A stretch of 40,921 nucleotides of DNA, taken from positions 1-40,921 of the forward strand of contig JBHYGK010000021.1 in assembly GCA_051859045.1 (NCBI GenBank), in the 5' to 3' direction. A program made the position numbers and the translations under genes. Shown here piece by piece: positions 29,846 through 38,585 of this stretch. The stretch's first letter is position 1, and every line of letters starts with the position of its first letter. Source of the stretch: JBHYGK01 sp051859045 (GTDB lineage Bacteria > Pseudomonadota > Gammaproteobacteria > Xanthomonadales > Xanthomonadaceae). The notes below the pieces were generated by a model. That model saw only the letters and a program-made list of their open reading frames with translations. It was not told where the DNA came from and ran no database searches.

Positions 29846-32809
29846 TCACTCCGACCTGGCGGCATCGCTCGCCGCGTCGTCCTCCGGCAGCACCACCTGC
29901 TCCAGCCGCACGCCGTCGACGAACAGCGCGCGCGCCAGCGGCACCAGGGCCTCGGGCGTCAGCGCGCGGGCGCGCGGCTCCAGCGTGTCGGGATCCGACT
30001 CCAGCGCGGGCTGCACGCGGGTGTTCACGAAGCGCCCGCGCCAGTAGCCATTCGTGCGCAGCGACATCGGCAGCTGGGCCAGCCAGCCCGCCACCACGCG
30101 ATCGAGCACGTCGGCGCTCGGGCCCTCGGCGGCCAGCCGGGCCAGCTCGCGCTCCACGCGGGCGCGCGCGGCGTCCACCTGGTCGGGCGCCAGCTCCAGG
30201 TCGATGCGGATGAACTGCCGCGGCGTGCCCGTCGGGTCCAGCCAGCGGCTGGCCGAGGGCGAGTAGGTGCTGCCCATCTCCTCGCGCAGCGCCTCGGTCA
30301 GCACGATGCGCAGGCTCTCGTGCAGCGCCATCAGGCGCAGCAGCGCGTCGGGCGAGGCCTCGGCCGGGGCGTGCATGGCCAGCCGCCATTCGGCCTTGGC
30401 CTCGCGGCCGGCGCGGGTGGTGAAGGTGCCGGGCGCCACCGGGTACTCCAGGCGCTCGTCGCCTCGCGGGGCCGGCGGCGGCGCGGCCTCGGCGGGCAGG
30501 CCGCCGAGCCAGCGGTCCACCAGCGGCAGCGTGGCCTCGGGGTCGAGGTCGCCGATCAGGATCAGCTCGAAGCCGCGCGCGTTGGCGAAGCGCGCGCGGT
30601 GGATCGCGCGCATGTCCTCCACCGTGGCGTCCAGCAGGGCCGGATCGTCGGGCCGCGCCTGGCCGGGCTGCTCGCCGGTGTCGCGCAGGCGCCAGGCCTC
30701 CGACACCCGGTACTCGGGCGTGGTGACGTACTGCGGCAGCAGCGCGCGGATCTGGGCCTGGCGGGCGGCCAGCAGGCGGGCGTCGCCGCGCGGGGCGGTC
30801 ATCTTCAGGTGCAGCAGCTGCAGCATCGTCTCGAGCGAGGCGCGGGTGCTGGCCCCGGCGAGCTGGTCGTGGTGCTCGCGCAGGCCGAGCTGGGCCTGCG
30901 CATTCTCGCCGGCGAGCCGGCGGCGCAGCGCGCTGGCGCTCCACGCGCCCCAGCCGGTCTCCTCGAACAGCGCCAGCAGGTCGCCCGCCGCGCCGCGCTG
31001 GGCCTCGGGCAGGGTGTAGACGCCGCCGGGGCGGATGCCGGCGAGCTGGATCTCGTCGTCGCGGAAGTCGGTCCGGCGCAGCTCCACCGACACCCCGTTG
31101 GCGTAGCGCACCCGCAGGTGGCCCTCGCCCAGCACCTCGGTCGGGCCGAGGCGCTCGCCCGGGGCGGGCGCGGGCAGCAGCGGGCCGTCGACGGCCTCGG
31201 CCACCGAGGCGTCGAGCGTGCGCGCGGCGCGGCCGGCGAGCAGGGCGCGCAGCGCCTCGGCGTCGGCGGGCGGGGCGCCGTCGGCCGTGGGCGGGCCCCA
31301 GGCGGCCAGCAGCAGCGGGCCGTTCGGCGGGCCCAGCACCTCGGCCACCAGCGGCGCCATGTCGGCCGGCGTGGTGGCGGCCAGCGGGCCGGCCAGCGCC
31401 TCCACGAACCACGCGTCCGGCGGCACCCGCGCCTCGTCGGTGACGTGGCTCACCAGCTCCTGCACGCGCGCGGACGAGGTGCGCGTGGCGCTGCCCTCGG
31501 CGCGCGCGCGCAGGCCGGCCAGGCTGCGCTGGATGGCGGCCTCGAGCTCGTCGGGGCGCACGCCGTCGCGGCGCACGCGCTCGAGCTCGTCCAGCAGCAC
31601 GCGGGTGGCGGCCTCGGCGCCGCCGGCGTTCGCGCCCGCCATCAGGCCCAGCGACTGCTGGCCGCGGGCGCTGGCGCCGTCGCCGGCGCGCAGCTGGAGC
31701 GCCGCCTCGGGGTTGGCTTCGAGCGCCTCGGCCAGGCGCTGGTTGAGCATCTGCGCCACCAGGCCGCGGCGCAGCGAGGCCAGGGCGTCGGCGTGGTCGC
31801 GCGCGACCGGGCGCTCGCGCCAGGGCAGCTGCAGCTGCACCGCGGTGGAGGTGAGCTCGTCGTCGGCGATCACGTGCACCGCGTCGGCGTCGCGCGCGCT
31901 GAAGCGCGCGGGCGCCGGGCGCGGCGGGGCGTCGGGCGGGTCGCGCAGGTCGCCGAAGCGCGCGCGCACCATCGCCTCCACCGCCGCCGGGTCGAGGTCG
32001 CCCACCGCCACCACCGCCATCAGCGAGGGCCGGTACCAGTCGCGGTAGTAGCGGCGCAGCGCCTCCACGTCCATCGCCTGCAGGCTGGCCTCGGTGCCGA
32101 TGGGCAGGCGCTCGGGGTGCGGGCCGCCGGCGTACAGCAGCGGGATCAGCTCGCGCGAGACGCGCTCGCCCGCGCCCAGGCGCCGGCGGTACTCGCTCAT
32201 CACCACGCCGCGCTCGGCCTCGAACTGCGCCTCGTCGAGCGTGATCCCGCCGGCCCAGTCGCGCAGCACGTCCAGCCCGGTGGGCAGCAGCGTGGCGTCG
32301 GCGGTGGGGATCGGCAGCATGTACACCGTCTCCTCGAACGAGGTGTAGGCGTTGAGGTCGGCACCGAAGCGGATGCCCGCGCGCTGCAGGAAGGCCACCA
32401 GGTCGTTCTCGGGGAAACGCGCGGTGCCGTTGAAGGCCATGTGCTCGAGGTAGTGCGCGGCGCCGCGCTGGTCCCCGGCCTCCACCAGCGAGCCCGCCAG
32501 CACCACCAGGCGCAGCTCGGCGCGGCCGCGCGGCTCGGGGTTGCGGCGGATGAAGTAGCGCAGGCCGTTGTCGAGCGTGCCGCGCAGCACCTCGGGGTCG
32601 AAGGGCACCTCGGCGTCGGGCGTGGCCAATGCGGCGGCGGGCGGCGCATCGGCACGCGCGCCATCCGCGGCGCGCGCGGCCGGCAGCGCCAGCGCCGCGA
32701 GCAGCAGGGACGCCAGCAGCGCCGCGGCCGCGGTCCGTGCGCGCGCGCGCAGGTCGGTCGCGAGCGGCAGGGCGAGGGCGCGCGGGCGGGCGCGGGTGGG
32801 CGTCGGCAT
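29846..32809 (-). CDS. M16 family (pitrilysin/insulinase-like) zinc peptidase, exported
   Basis: A 987-residue peptidase made of two M16 halves. After an N-terminal basic region and a signal helix (AAAALLASLLLAALALPAARA, about 27-47, quoted in part), the first half has the inverted zinc motif HYLEH (His119, Glu122, His123). The distal Glu199 lies in AERGVVMSEYR. The second half (from about residue 550) lacks this motif, as expected for the inactive lobe, and contains the conserved arginine/tyrosine region GSTYSPSASRW. Periplasmic M16 enzymes degrade small peptides. The long alanine-rich N-terminus before the signal helix is unusual, and a later start is possible. Convergent with pepN. Confidence 0.92.
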   Translation of the reverse strand: MPTPTRARPRALALPLATDLRARARTAAAALLASLLLAALALPAARAADGARADAPPAAALATPDAEVPFDPEVLRGTLDNGLRYFIRRNPEPRGRAELRLVVLAGSLVEAGDQRGAAHYLEHMAFNGTARFPENDLVAFLQRAGIRFGADLNAYTSFEETVYMLPIPTADATLLPTGLDVLRDWAGGITLDEAQFEAERGVVMSEYRRRLGAGERVSRELIPLLYAGGPHPERLPIGTEASLQAMDVEALRRYYRDWYRPSLMAVVAVGDLDPAAVEAMVRARFGDLRDPPDAPPRPAPARFSARDADAVHVIADDELTSTAVQLQLPWRERPVARDHADALASLRRGLVAQMLNQRLAEALEANPEAALQLRAGDGASARGQQSLGLMAGANAGGAEAATRVLLDELERVRRDGVRPDELEAAIQRSLAGLRARAEGSATRTSSARVQELVSHVTDEARVPPDAWFVEALAGPLAATTPADMAPLVAEVLGPPNGPLLLAAWGPPTADGAPPADAEALRALLAGRAARTLDASVAEAVDGPLLPAPAPGERLGPTEVLGEGHLRVRYANGVSVELRRTDFRDDEIQLAGIRPGGVYTLPEAQRGAAGDLLALFEETGWGAWSASALRRRLAGENAQAQLGLREHHDQLAGASTRASLETMLQLLHLKMTAPRGDARLLAARQAQIRALLPQYVTTPEYRVSEAWRLRDTGEQPGQARPDDPALLDATVEDMRAIHRARFANARGFELILIGDLDPEATLPLVDRWLGGLPAEAAPPPAPRGDERLEYPVAPGTFTTRAGREAKAEWRLAMHAPAEASPDALLRLMALHESLRIVLTEALREEMGSTYSPSASRWLDPTGTPRQFIRIDLELAPDQVDAARARVERELARLAAEGPSADVLDRVVAGWLAQLPMSLRTNGYWRGRFVNTRVQPALESDPDTLEPRARALTPEALVPLARALFVDGVRLEQVVLPEDDAASDAARSE

Positions 32810-32935
32810 CGGGGCGTCTCCAGTCGTCAGGCCCCGACCCTAGCCCGGACGCGGGTGGCGCGCGCGTGCAGGTCGCCACGGTGGCCCCGGGTCGGCGCCC
32901 CGGCATGCCCGCGCGGGGACGCCCGCCCCGCAGCC

Positions 32936-32977
32936 CCCGCGTCAGGGCCCCCGCGTCAGGCGGCCCGCGTCAGCCGG
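32936..32977. repeat. Three tandem 14-base repeats over the eamA stop
   Basis: CCCGCGTCAG occurs at 32936-32945, 32950-32959 and 32964-32973, an exact 14-base period; the last four bases of each unit vary (GGCC, GCGG, CCGG). The third unit contains the transporter stop (TCA at 32970-32972 on the plus strand), and the other units place TCA in different frames because 14 is not a multiple of three. Confidence 0.7.
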
Positions 32978-33914
32978 CCTTGCGCTGCCCCAGCAGGCTC
33001 ACCGCGGCCGAGCCCGCCACCACCAGGCCCGCGCCGATCCAGCCGCCCAGCCCCACGGCCTCGGGCTGGATCACGCCCGGCCAGACCGCGTGCACGGCCA
33101 TCACGCTGAGGATCGTCAGCAGCGGCGTCATCGCCAGCACCGCGCTGACCCGCGAGGCCTCCCAGTGCGCCAGCGCCTCGGCGAAGCAGCCATAGGCGCC
33201 GAGGGTGTTGATCGCGCAGTAGCCCAGCAGCGCCCAGTGCAGCGCATCCATCCGCAGCAGCGCCGAAGGCGTGGCGAAGGGCAGCAGCAGCAGCGTGGCC
33301 GCGCCGTAGATCACCAGCAGGATGCCCTGCGAGCCCAGCCGCAGCAGCAGCTGCTTCTGCGCCAGCGCGTACACCGCCCACACCGCCGCGGCCAGCACCA
33401 CCAGCGCCGAGCCCACGAGGTAGCCCGAGGGCGTGGCGTGCGCGACGTCCGCGGCGTGCACCAGCTGCTCGCGGAAGAACAGCGCCAGCCCGCCCACCAG
33501 CAGCGCCACGCCGACCCACTGCGCGGCGCGGAAGCGCTCGCCGAACACGAACACCCCGCCCAGCAGCATCCCCAGCGGCGCCAGCTGGATCAGCAGCTGC
33601 GCGTTGCCCGGGCTCGTGCGCTGCACGCCCAGCAGGTAGAAGACGTAGTTGCCGATCAGCCCCAGCGCCGCCACCACCAGCAGCCAGCGGTGCCGCCCGC
33701 CCAGCCCGCGCAGCTGGCCGAGGCCGCCGCGCATCGACAGCAGCGCCAGGGTGCCCGCGAAGGCCACCAGGAAGCGGAACCAGGTGAGGGTCATCGGGTC
33801 GAGCTGCTCGAGCGTGAGCTTGAGCGCGACCGGCAGGGTGGCCCAGAAGCCCGCGGTGGCCAGCGCCAGCCCGAGCCCCAGCCGCCAGCGGCCGGAGGCC
33901 TGGTGCAGGGCCAT
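32970..33914 (-). CDS. EamA/DMT family transporter
   Basis: A 314-residue inner-membrane protein with ten predicted helices in two EamA repeats. Recognisable parts are LGLALATAGFWATLPVALKL (helix 1), TWFRFLVAFAGTLALL, GNYVFYLLGVQRTSPGNAQLL (the typical segment after helix 3), and LLGGVFVFGERF closing the first repeat. The second repeat is from GSALVVLAAAVWAVYALAQK to GAGLVVAGSAAVSLLG. DMT proteins export metabolites such as amino acids or take up small solutes; the substrate cannot be read from sequence. ATG 33914 has its start directly before the basic tail MALHQASGRWR. Confidence 0.9.
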   Translation of the reverse strand: MALHQASGRWRLGLGLALATAGFWATLPVALKLTLEQLDPMTLTWFRFLVAFAGTLALLSMRGGLGQLRGLGGRHRWLLVVAALGLIGNYVFYLLGVQRTSPGNAQLLIQLAPLGMLLGGVFVFGERFRAAQWVGVALLVGGLALFFREQLVHAADVAHATPSGYLVGSALVVLAAAVWAVYALAQKQLLLRLGSQGILLVIYGAATLLLLPFATPSALLRMDALHWALLGYCAINTLGAYGCFAEALAHWEASRVSAVLAMTPLLTILSVMAVHAVWPGVIQPEAVGLGGWIGAGLVVAGSAAVSLLGQRKAG

Positions 33915-33980
33915 GGCGGTGCGTCGCGTGGGAAGGTGTGCGGATCATGAACCCGCGCGGCCGTCGGCGACCAGCGGCGG

Positions 33981-34010
33981 GGAACTTTCCGCGGGTTTAG
34001 CACCGATTCA
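33981..34010 (+). promoter_or_regulatory. ECF-sigma-like (RpoE-type) promoter of the lipoprotein gene
   Basis: GGAACTTT (33981-33988) matches the -35 of RpoE-type ECF sigma factors. About 16 bases on is CGAT/GATTCA (34004-34010), an acceptable but weaker -10. The resulting leader would be about 40 bases to the ATG at 34056. Control by envelope stress would suit an envelope lipoprotein. Confidence 0.45.
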
Positions 34011-34055
34011 CCGCCACAGGATCAATACTCACCGCCTCACACAAGGGGGTCCGCC

Positions 34056-35216
34056 ATGGTCCGCAAGCTCGCCTGCCTCACCTTGGTCCTCGCCGGCCTC
34101 AGCGGCTGCGCGAGCTACGAACAGGGCTACCGCGACGGTTACTGGCGCGGCGCGGCCAACGAGGACGTCGTGAAGGGCAAGGACGGCAGCGTCTACGCCC
34201 CGGCCGAGGACGGCTACGGCGACTACTACTACCGCGACCCCGCGCCGGAGGCCCGCGACCCCTACTGGGCCTACTCCAGCCTCTATTCGCCGCTGCTGTG
34301 GAGCTACGGCTACGGCCCGTACTGGCGCCATCCCGCCTGGAGCTACGGCGTCTCCTACCGCTACTACCGCCCGTATTCCCACTGGAGCCTCGGCTACCAC
34401 TCCGGCTTCGGCTGGAGCCCGTGGTCCTACGGCTACGGGTGGGGCTACGGCGGCTGGTACGACCCCTGGCCCTACCGCCGCGACTGGTATGGCTACCACC
34501 ATCCCCGCCCGCGTCCGCATCCGGGGCCCGGCCCGGGGCCGGGGCCCGGCACCGGCGGCCCCGACAGCGGCGATCCGCTCGAGCGCTTCGGCCCGATCCG
34601 TCGCGGTGGCGTCCGCCTTCCGCCCGTGCAGCCGCCGCTGGTCGATGGCGGCGGTGGCCCGCCGCGCCTCGACGACGCCGGCAAGCGCCCCGGCATCACC
34701 GGCGGCCGCCCGGCGCCGCGCCCCCCGGTCGACGTCGACGCGGGCCGCAACGGGCGTCCGTACGAGGTCGTCGACGACCAGAACACGCGCACCGGCCGGG
34801 TGATCCGCGGGGGCACGTACGAGGCCGACGGCGGCACTGCGCCGCGCGCCCCGGATCGCAGCACCGGCATCCCGCTGCCGTCGCGCGGCTTCCGCGGCAT
34901 GCCCGAGACCGATCGCGGCGGCGGCCGGATGCAGCAGCCCCGCATGGAGCCGCCGCGGATGCGCGAGCCGCGCCCGGAGCCGCGCATGGAGCGCCCCGTC
35001 GATGGCGGGTTCCGCGGGATGCCGCAGATCGATCGCGGCGAGGGCCGGATGCAGCAGCCGCGCATGGAGCAGCCGCGCTTCGAGCAGCCGCGCATGCAGG
35101 AGCCCCGCATGGAACAGCCGCGCATGGAGCAGCCCCGCATGGCGCCGCCCCCGCCGCCGCCCCCGCCGCCCCCGCCGCCGCGCATGGAGTCGCCGGCGGT
35201 GCAGGAGATCGAATGA
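34056..35216 (+). CDS. Tyr/Trp/Gly-rich lipoprotein with proline- and Met-Gln-Pro-Arg repeats
   Basis: A 386-residue lipoprotein. The signal MVRKLACLTLVLAGLSGCAS has lipobox LSGC with Cys18 as lipidation site; Ala at +2 predicts the outer membrane. Residues about 70-150 are exceptionally rich in Tyr, Trp, Ser and Gly (SYGYGPYWRHPAWSYGVSYR). The middle has HPRPRPHPGPGPGPGPG. The C-terminal part holds two units of the form RGMPxxDRGxGRMQQPRM, then many copies of RMEQP, and twelve consecutive prolines before a short end (MESPAVQEIE). GGGGG lies 6-7 bases before the ATG. Similar YG-rich lipoproteins occur in Xanthomonadales without known function; cell-surface or wall association is inferred. Low-complexity DNA makes length variation likely. 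Confidence 0.82.
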   Translation: MVRKLACLTLVLAGLSGCASYEQGYRDGYWRGAANEDVVKGKDGSVYAPAEDGYGDYYYRDPAPEARDPYWAYSSLYSPLLWSYGYGPYWRHPAWSYGVSYRYYRPYSHWSLGYHSGFGWSPWSYGYGWGYGGWYDPWPYRRDWYGYHHPRPRPHPGPGPGPGPGTGGPDSGDPLERFGPIRRGGVRLPPVQPPLVDGGGGPPRLDDAGKRPGITGGRPAPRPPVDVDAGRNGRPYEVVDDQNTRTGRVIRGGTYEADGGTAPRAPDRSTGIPLPSRGFRGMPETDRGGGRMQQPRMEPPRMREPRPEPRMERPVDGGFRGMPQIDRGEGRMQQPRMEQPRFEQPRMQEPRMEQPRMEQPRMAPPPPPPPPPPPPRMESPAVQEIE

Positions 35217-35224
35217 GCCGGCTT

Positions 35225-35246
35225 GCCCCCACCCGTCGGTGGGGGC
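35225..35246 (+). terminator. Terminator hairpin of the lipoprotein gene
   Basis: GCCCCCACC-CGTC-GGTGGGGGC, a perfect 9-base stem with a 4-base loop, starts 9 bases after the stop. The following sequence (ATCCTGC) has no T-run. Confidence 0.6.
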
Positions 35247-35471
35247 ATCCTGCGGCCATGACTGACGGGATGCGTCACTTTCGGGCCTGATTCCGGCCCG
35301 GCGCGTCACCCGCCCCCGCGGCGTCAGCCACCCTTGTCGATGCCCGGTCGGTCCCCTGGATACCCCCTGTTCCCATGGCCGGCCGGGCGTCGGCATTTTC
35401 ACTGCCCGTCCAGAAGCGTGATGTGTTCCCGCTTCGAAGCGTGACCGGCATCGCAAAGTCGTCTCCGAGGC

Positions 35472-35502
35472 AAAAAAAACCGGGCGTCTTGCGACGCCCG
35501 GT
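35472..35502 (-). terminator. Rho-independent terminator facing left, with no obvious gene
   Basis: On the minus strand: ACCGGGCGTC-GCAA-GACGCCCGGT followed by a run of Ts (the plus strand has eight A at 35472-35479). A 10-base stem plus T-tract is the most canonical intrinsic terminator in the window. It points away from mnmG, and no minus-strand gene lies upstream of it. Confidence 0.8.
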
Positions 35503-35583
35503 GGGCTTCCTCGCGCTGCGCGTGACCGGCCCCTGTTCCTGATACCGGTCGGCGCCCCCCGGCGCCTGCCAGCGTGAGTGCCG
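35472..35583 (-). ncRNA. Candidate small RNA between a sigma-54-like promoter and an intrinsic terminator
   Basis: The minus strand carries TGGCACGGTTCGTGC (35608 down to 35594), with GG and GC exactly 10 bases apart as in -24/-12 promoters. About 80 bases further comes the intrinsic terminator. A transcript from about 35583 to 35472 would be about 110 bases. No coding potential is evident. The assignment is inferred from the signals alone; the same promoter site is also an inverted repeat (GCACG-AAC-CGTGC) and might instead be a protein-binding site for mnmG control. Confidence 0.35.
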
Positions 35584-35593
35584 CCCAGCCTCC

Positions 35594-35608
35594 GCACGAA
35601 CCGTGCCA
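35594..35608 (-). promoter_or_regulatory. Sigma-54-like -24/-12 element, also an inverted repeat
   Basis: TGGCACGGTTCGTGC on the minus strand: TGGCAC matches the -24 consensus, GTGC is a partial match to TTGC at -12. GCACG-AAC-CGTGC is symmetrical. It lies 40 bases upstream of the mnmG start on the other strand. Confidence 0.4.
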
Positions 35609-35647
35609 ACATCCCGCCCCCCCGATGGATCGCCCACCCCGACGCCC

Positions 35648-37519
<1,872 letters not shown>

Positions 37520-37535
37520 GCCTCGGCGCCCGGCC

Positions 37536-38405
37536 TCAGGTGGTCGAGACCACGAAGTTCCAGGCCGCATGCAGCGCTACCGGCGGCCAGACCGAGCGTG
37601 TGCGACACCACGACAGGCCACAGATGACCCCGAACGCGACGAGCTCCAGCGTCCGTGACGGCTGCCCATGCGCGAACGCGAACGCGAACGCGCCGATCCC
37701 GACCGCGAAGCCTCGCAGCAGCGCATCGGGCTGGAAGCGCAGCAGGGCCTCCCGGTAGAGCACCTCCTCCCAGAGCGGTGCCACCAGCACCGTGGCCACG
37801 ATCCCCGACGCCACGGCGGCGCCTTGCTCGACGCCGAGTGCCATGGTTCCGATCACCACCAGCAGCAGGGCGATCGCGCAGAGCCAAGCGGTTCGCGGGG
37901 AGAGGGCGTCCCGCCCGTCCGGATGGGCTTCCGGGTCGTGGCCGTCGCGTCGCCTGCGGCGCCGGATCACCCAGATCACGGTCAGGATCAGCGCCGCGAT
38001 CGAGAGGCGCACCGCCGAGGAGGGCGACAGCCAGGGCAGCCACGGCGCGACGCCGATCGGTTCGACCCGCAGCCGCTGCACGGTCAGGTAGCGGGATGCC
38101 ACGAACCGGCCCGTGAACGCATCGGCGATGTCCCAGAGCGGCGCGGAGTTCGCGCGACCGACCTCGACTTCACAGGTCACCCTGAGCGCCGTCGCGCTCC
38201 GCTCGACCACGGCACAGGCATGCCCGGCGAGGACCAGCCCATCCTCCTCGGGCGGCGGCGACTGCAGCCCCTCGGCGCTGTAGCCGGCCAGCCAGCGTTC
38301 GCGATCCAGATCCAGCGACTGGACAGGGTCCGGGGCGAAGGCGAGCCACGCGCAGGCCACCAGCGTCAGGCCGATCCACAGCCATCGTTTCGCTTCGCGC
38401 CGCAT
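37536..38405 (-). CDS. CPBP family intramembrane metalloprotease with an N-terminal extracytoplasmic domain
   Basis: A 289-residue membrane protein. The C-terminal half is a CPBP (Abi/type II CAAX protease-like) domain with all three motifs: EEVLYR (Glu213, Glu214, Arg218), FAFAHG (His246) and HAAWN (His279, Asn283), set in helices from about residue 172 on. The N-terminal half is unusual: one helix (WIGLTLVACAWLAFA), then about 110 residues with two cysteines (Cys64, Cys78), probably periplasmic. A second helix (VRLSIAALILTVIWVI) and a basic loop (RRRRRRDG) follow. Roles of bacterial CPBP proteins range from membrane peptide processing to bacteriocin immunity; none can be assigned here. Codon use is slightly less GC-biased than mnmG and tex. 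Confidence 0.85.
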   Translation of the reverse strand: MRREAKRWLWIGLTLVACAWLAFAPDPVQSLDLDRERWLAGYSAEGLQSPPPEEDGLVLAGHACAVVERSATALRVTCEVEVGRANSAPLWDIADAFTGRFVASRYLTVQRLRVEPIGVAPWLPWLSPSSAVRLSIAALILTVIWVIRRRRRRDGHDPEAHPDGRDALSPRTAWLCAIALLLVVIGTMALGVEQGAAVASGIVATVLVAPLWEEVLYREALLRFQPDALLRGFAVGIGAFAFAFAHGQPSRTLELVAFGVICGLSWCRTRSVWPPVALHAAWNFVVSTT

Positions 38406-38521
38406 CCCTGGCTCCGCTGTCCCCAAGGGCCAGAGAGCCCGGTGAGCCCGGGTGCTGTCAATGTGAACGGGGCCGCGGTCAGCGACACCGGCCCCACCCG
38501 ATTCCGCGCGCCGGCGCAAGG

Positions 38522-38550
38522 CTGGCAGGGGCCGCGCGATGGGGGACAAT
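38522..38550 (+). promoter_or_regulatory. Probable sigma-70 promoter of tex
   Basis: CTGGCA (38522-38527) and GACAAT (38545-38550) are separated by exactly 17 bases. The start of transcription would fall near 38557, leaving a leader of about 29 bases. Confidence 0.55.
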
Positions 38551-38585
38551 CGGCGGCCATCCGTACGCCGCAGGTCCACCGAAGC

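Larger units (their letters stand above)
35217..35647. other. 431-base intergenic region
   Basis: No convincing protein gene is seen. From left to right it holds the lipoprotein terminator hairpin (35225-35246), a palindrome GCTTCGAAGC (35431-35440) with GAAGCGTGA on both sides (35413-35421 and 35436-35444), a leftward intrinsic terminator (35472-35502) and a sigma-54-like site with an inverted repeat (35594-35608). The long minus-strand frame across it lacks a plausible start and any recognisable similarity. Confidence 0.6.

Noticed and set aside
29442..32906. 1154-codon minus-strand frame overlapping the M16 gene and pepN
   Set aside because: Out of frame with the M16 peptidase and Arg/Ala/Gly-rich; a shadow.
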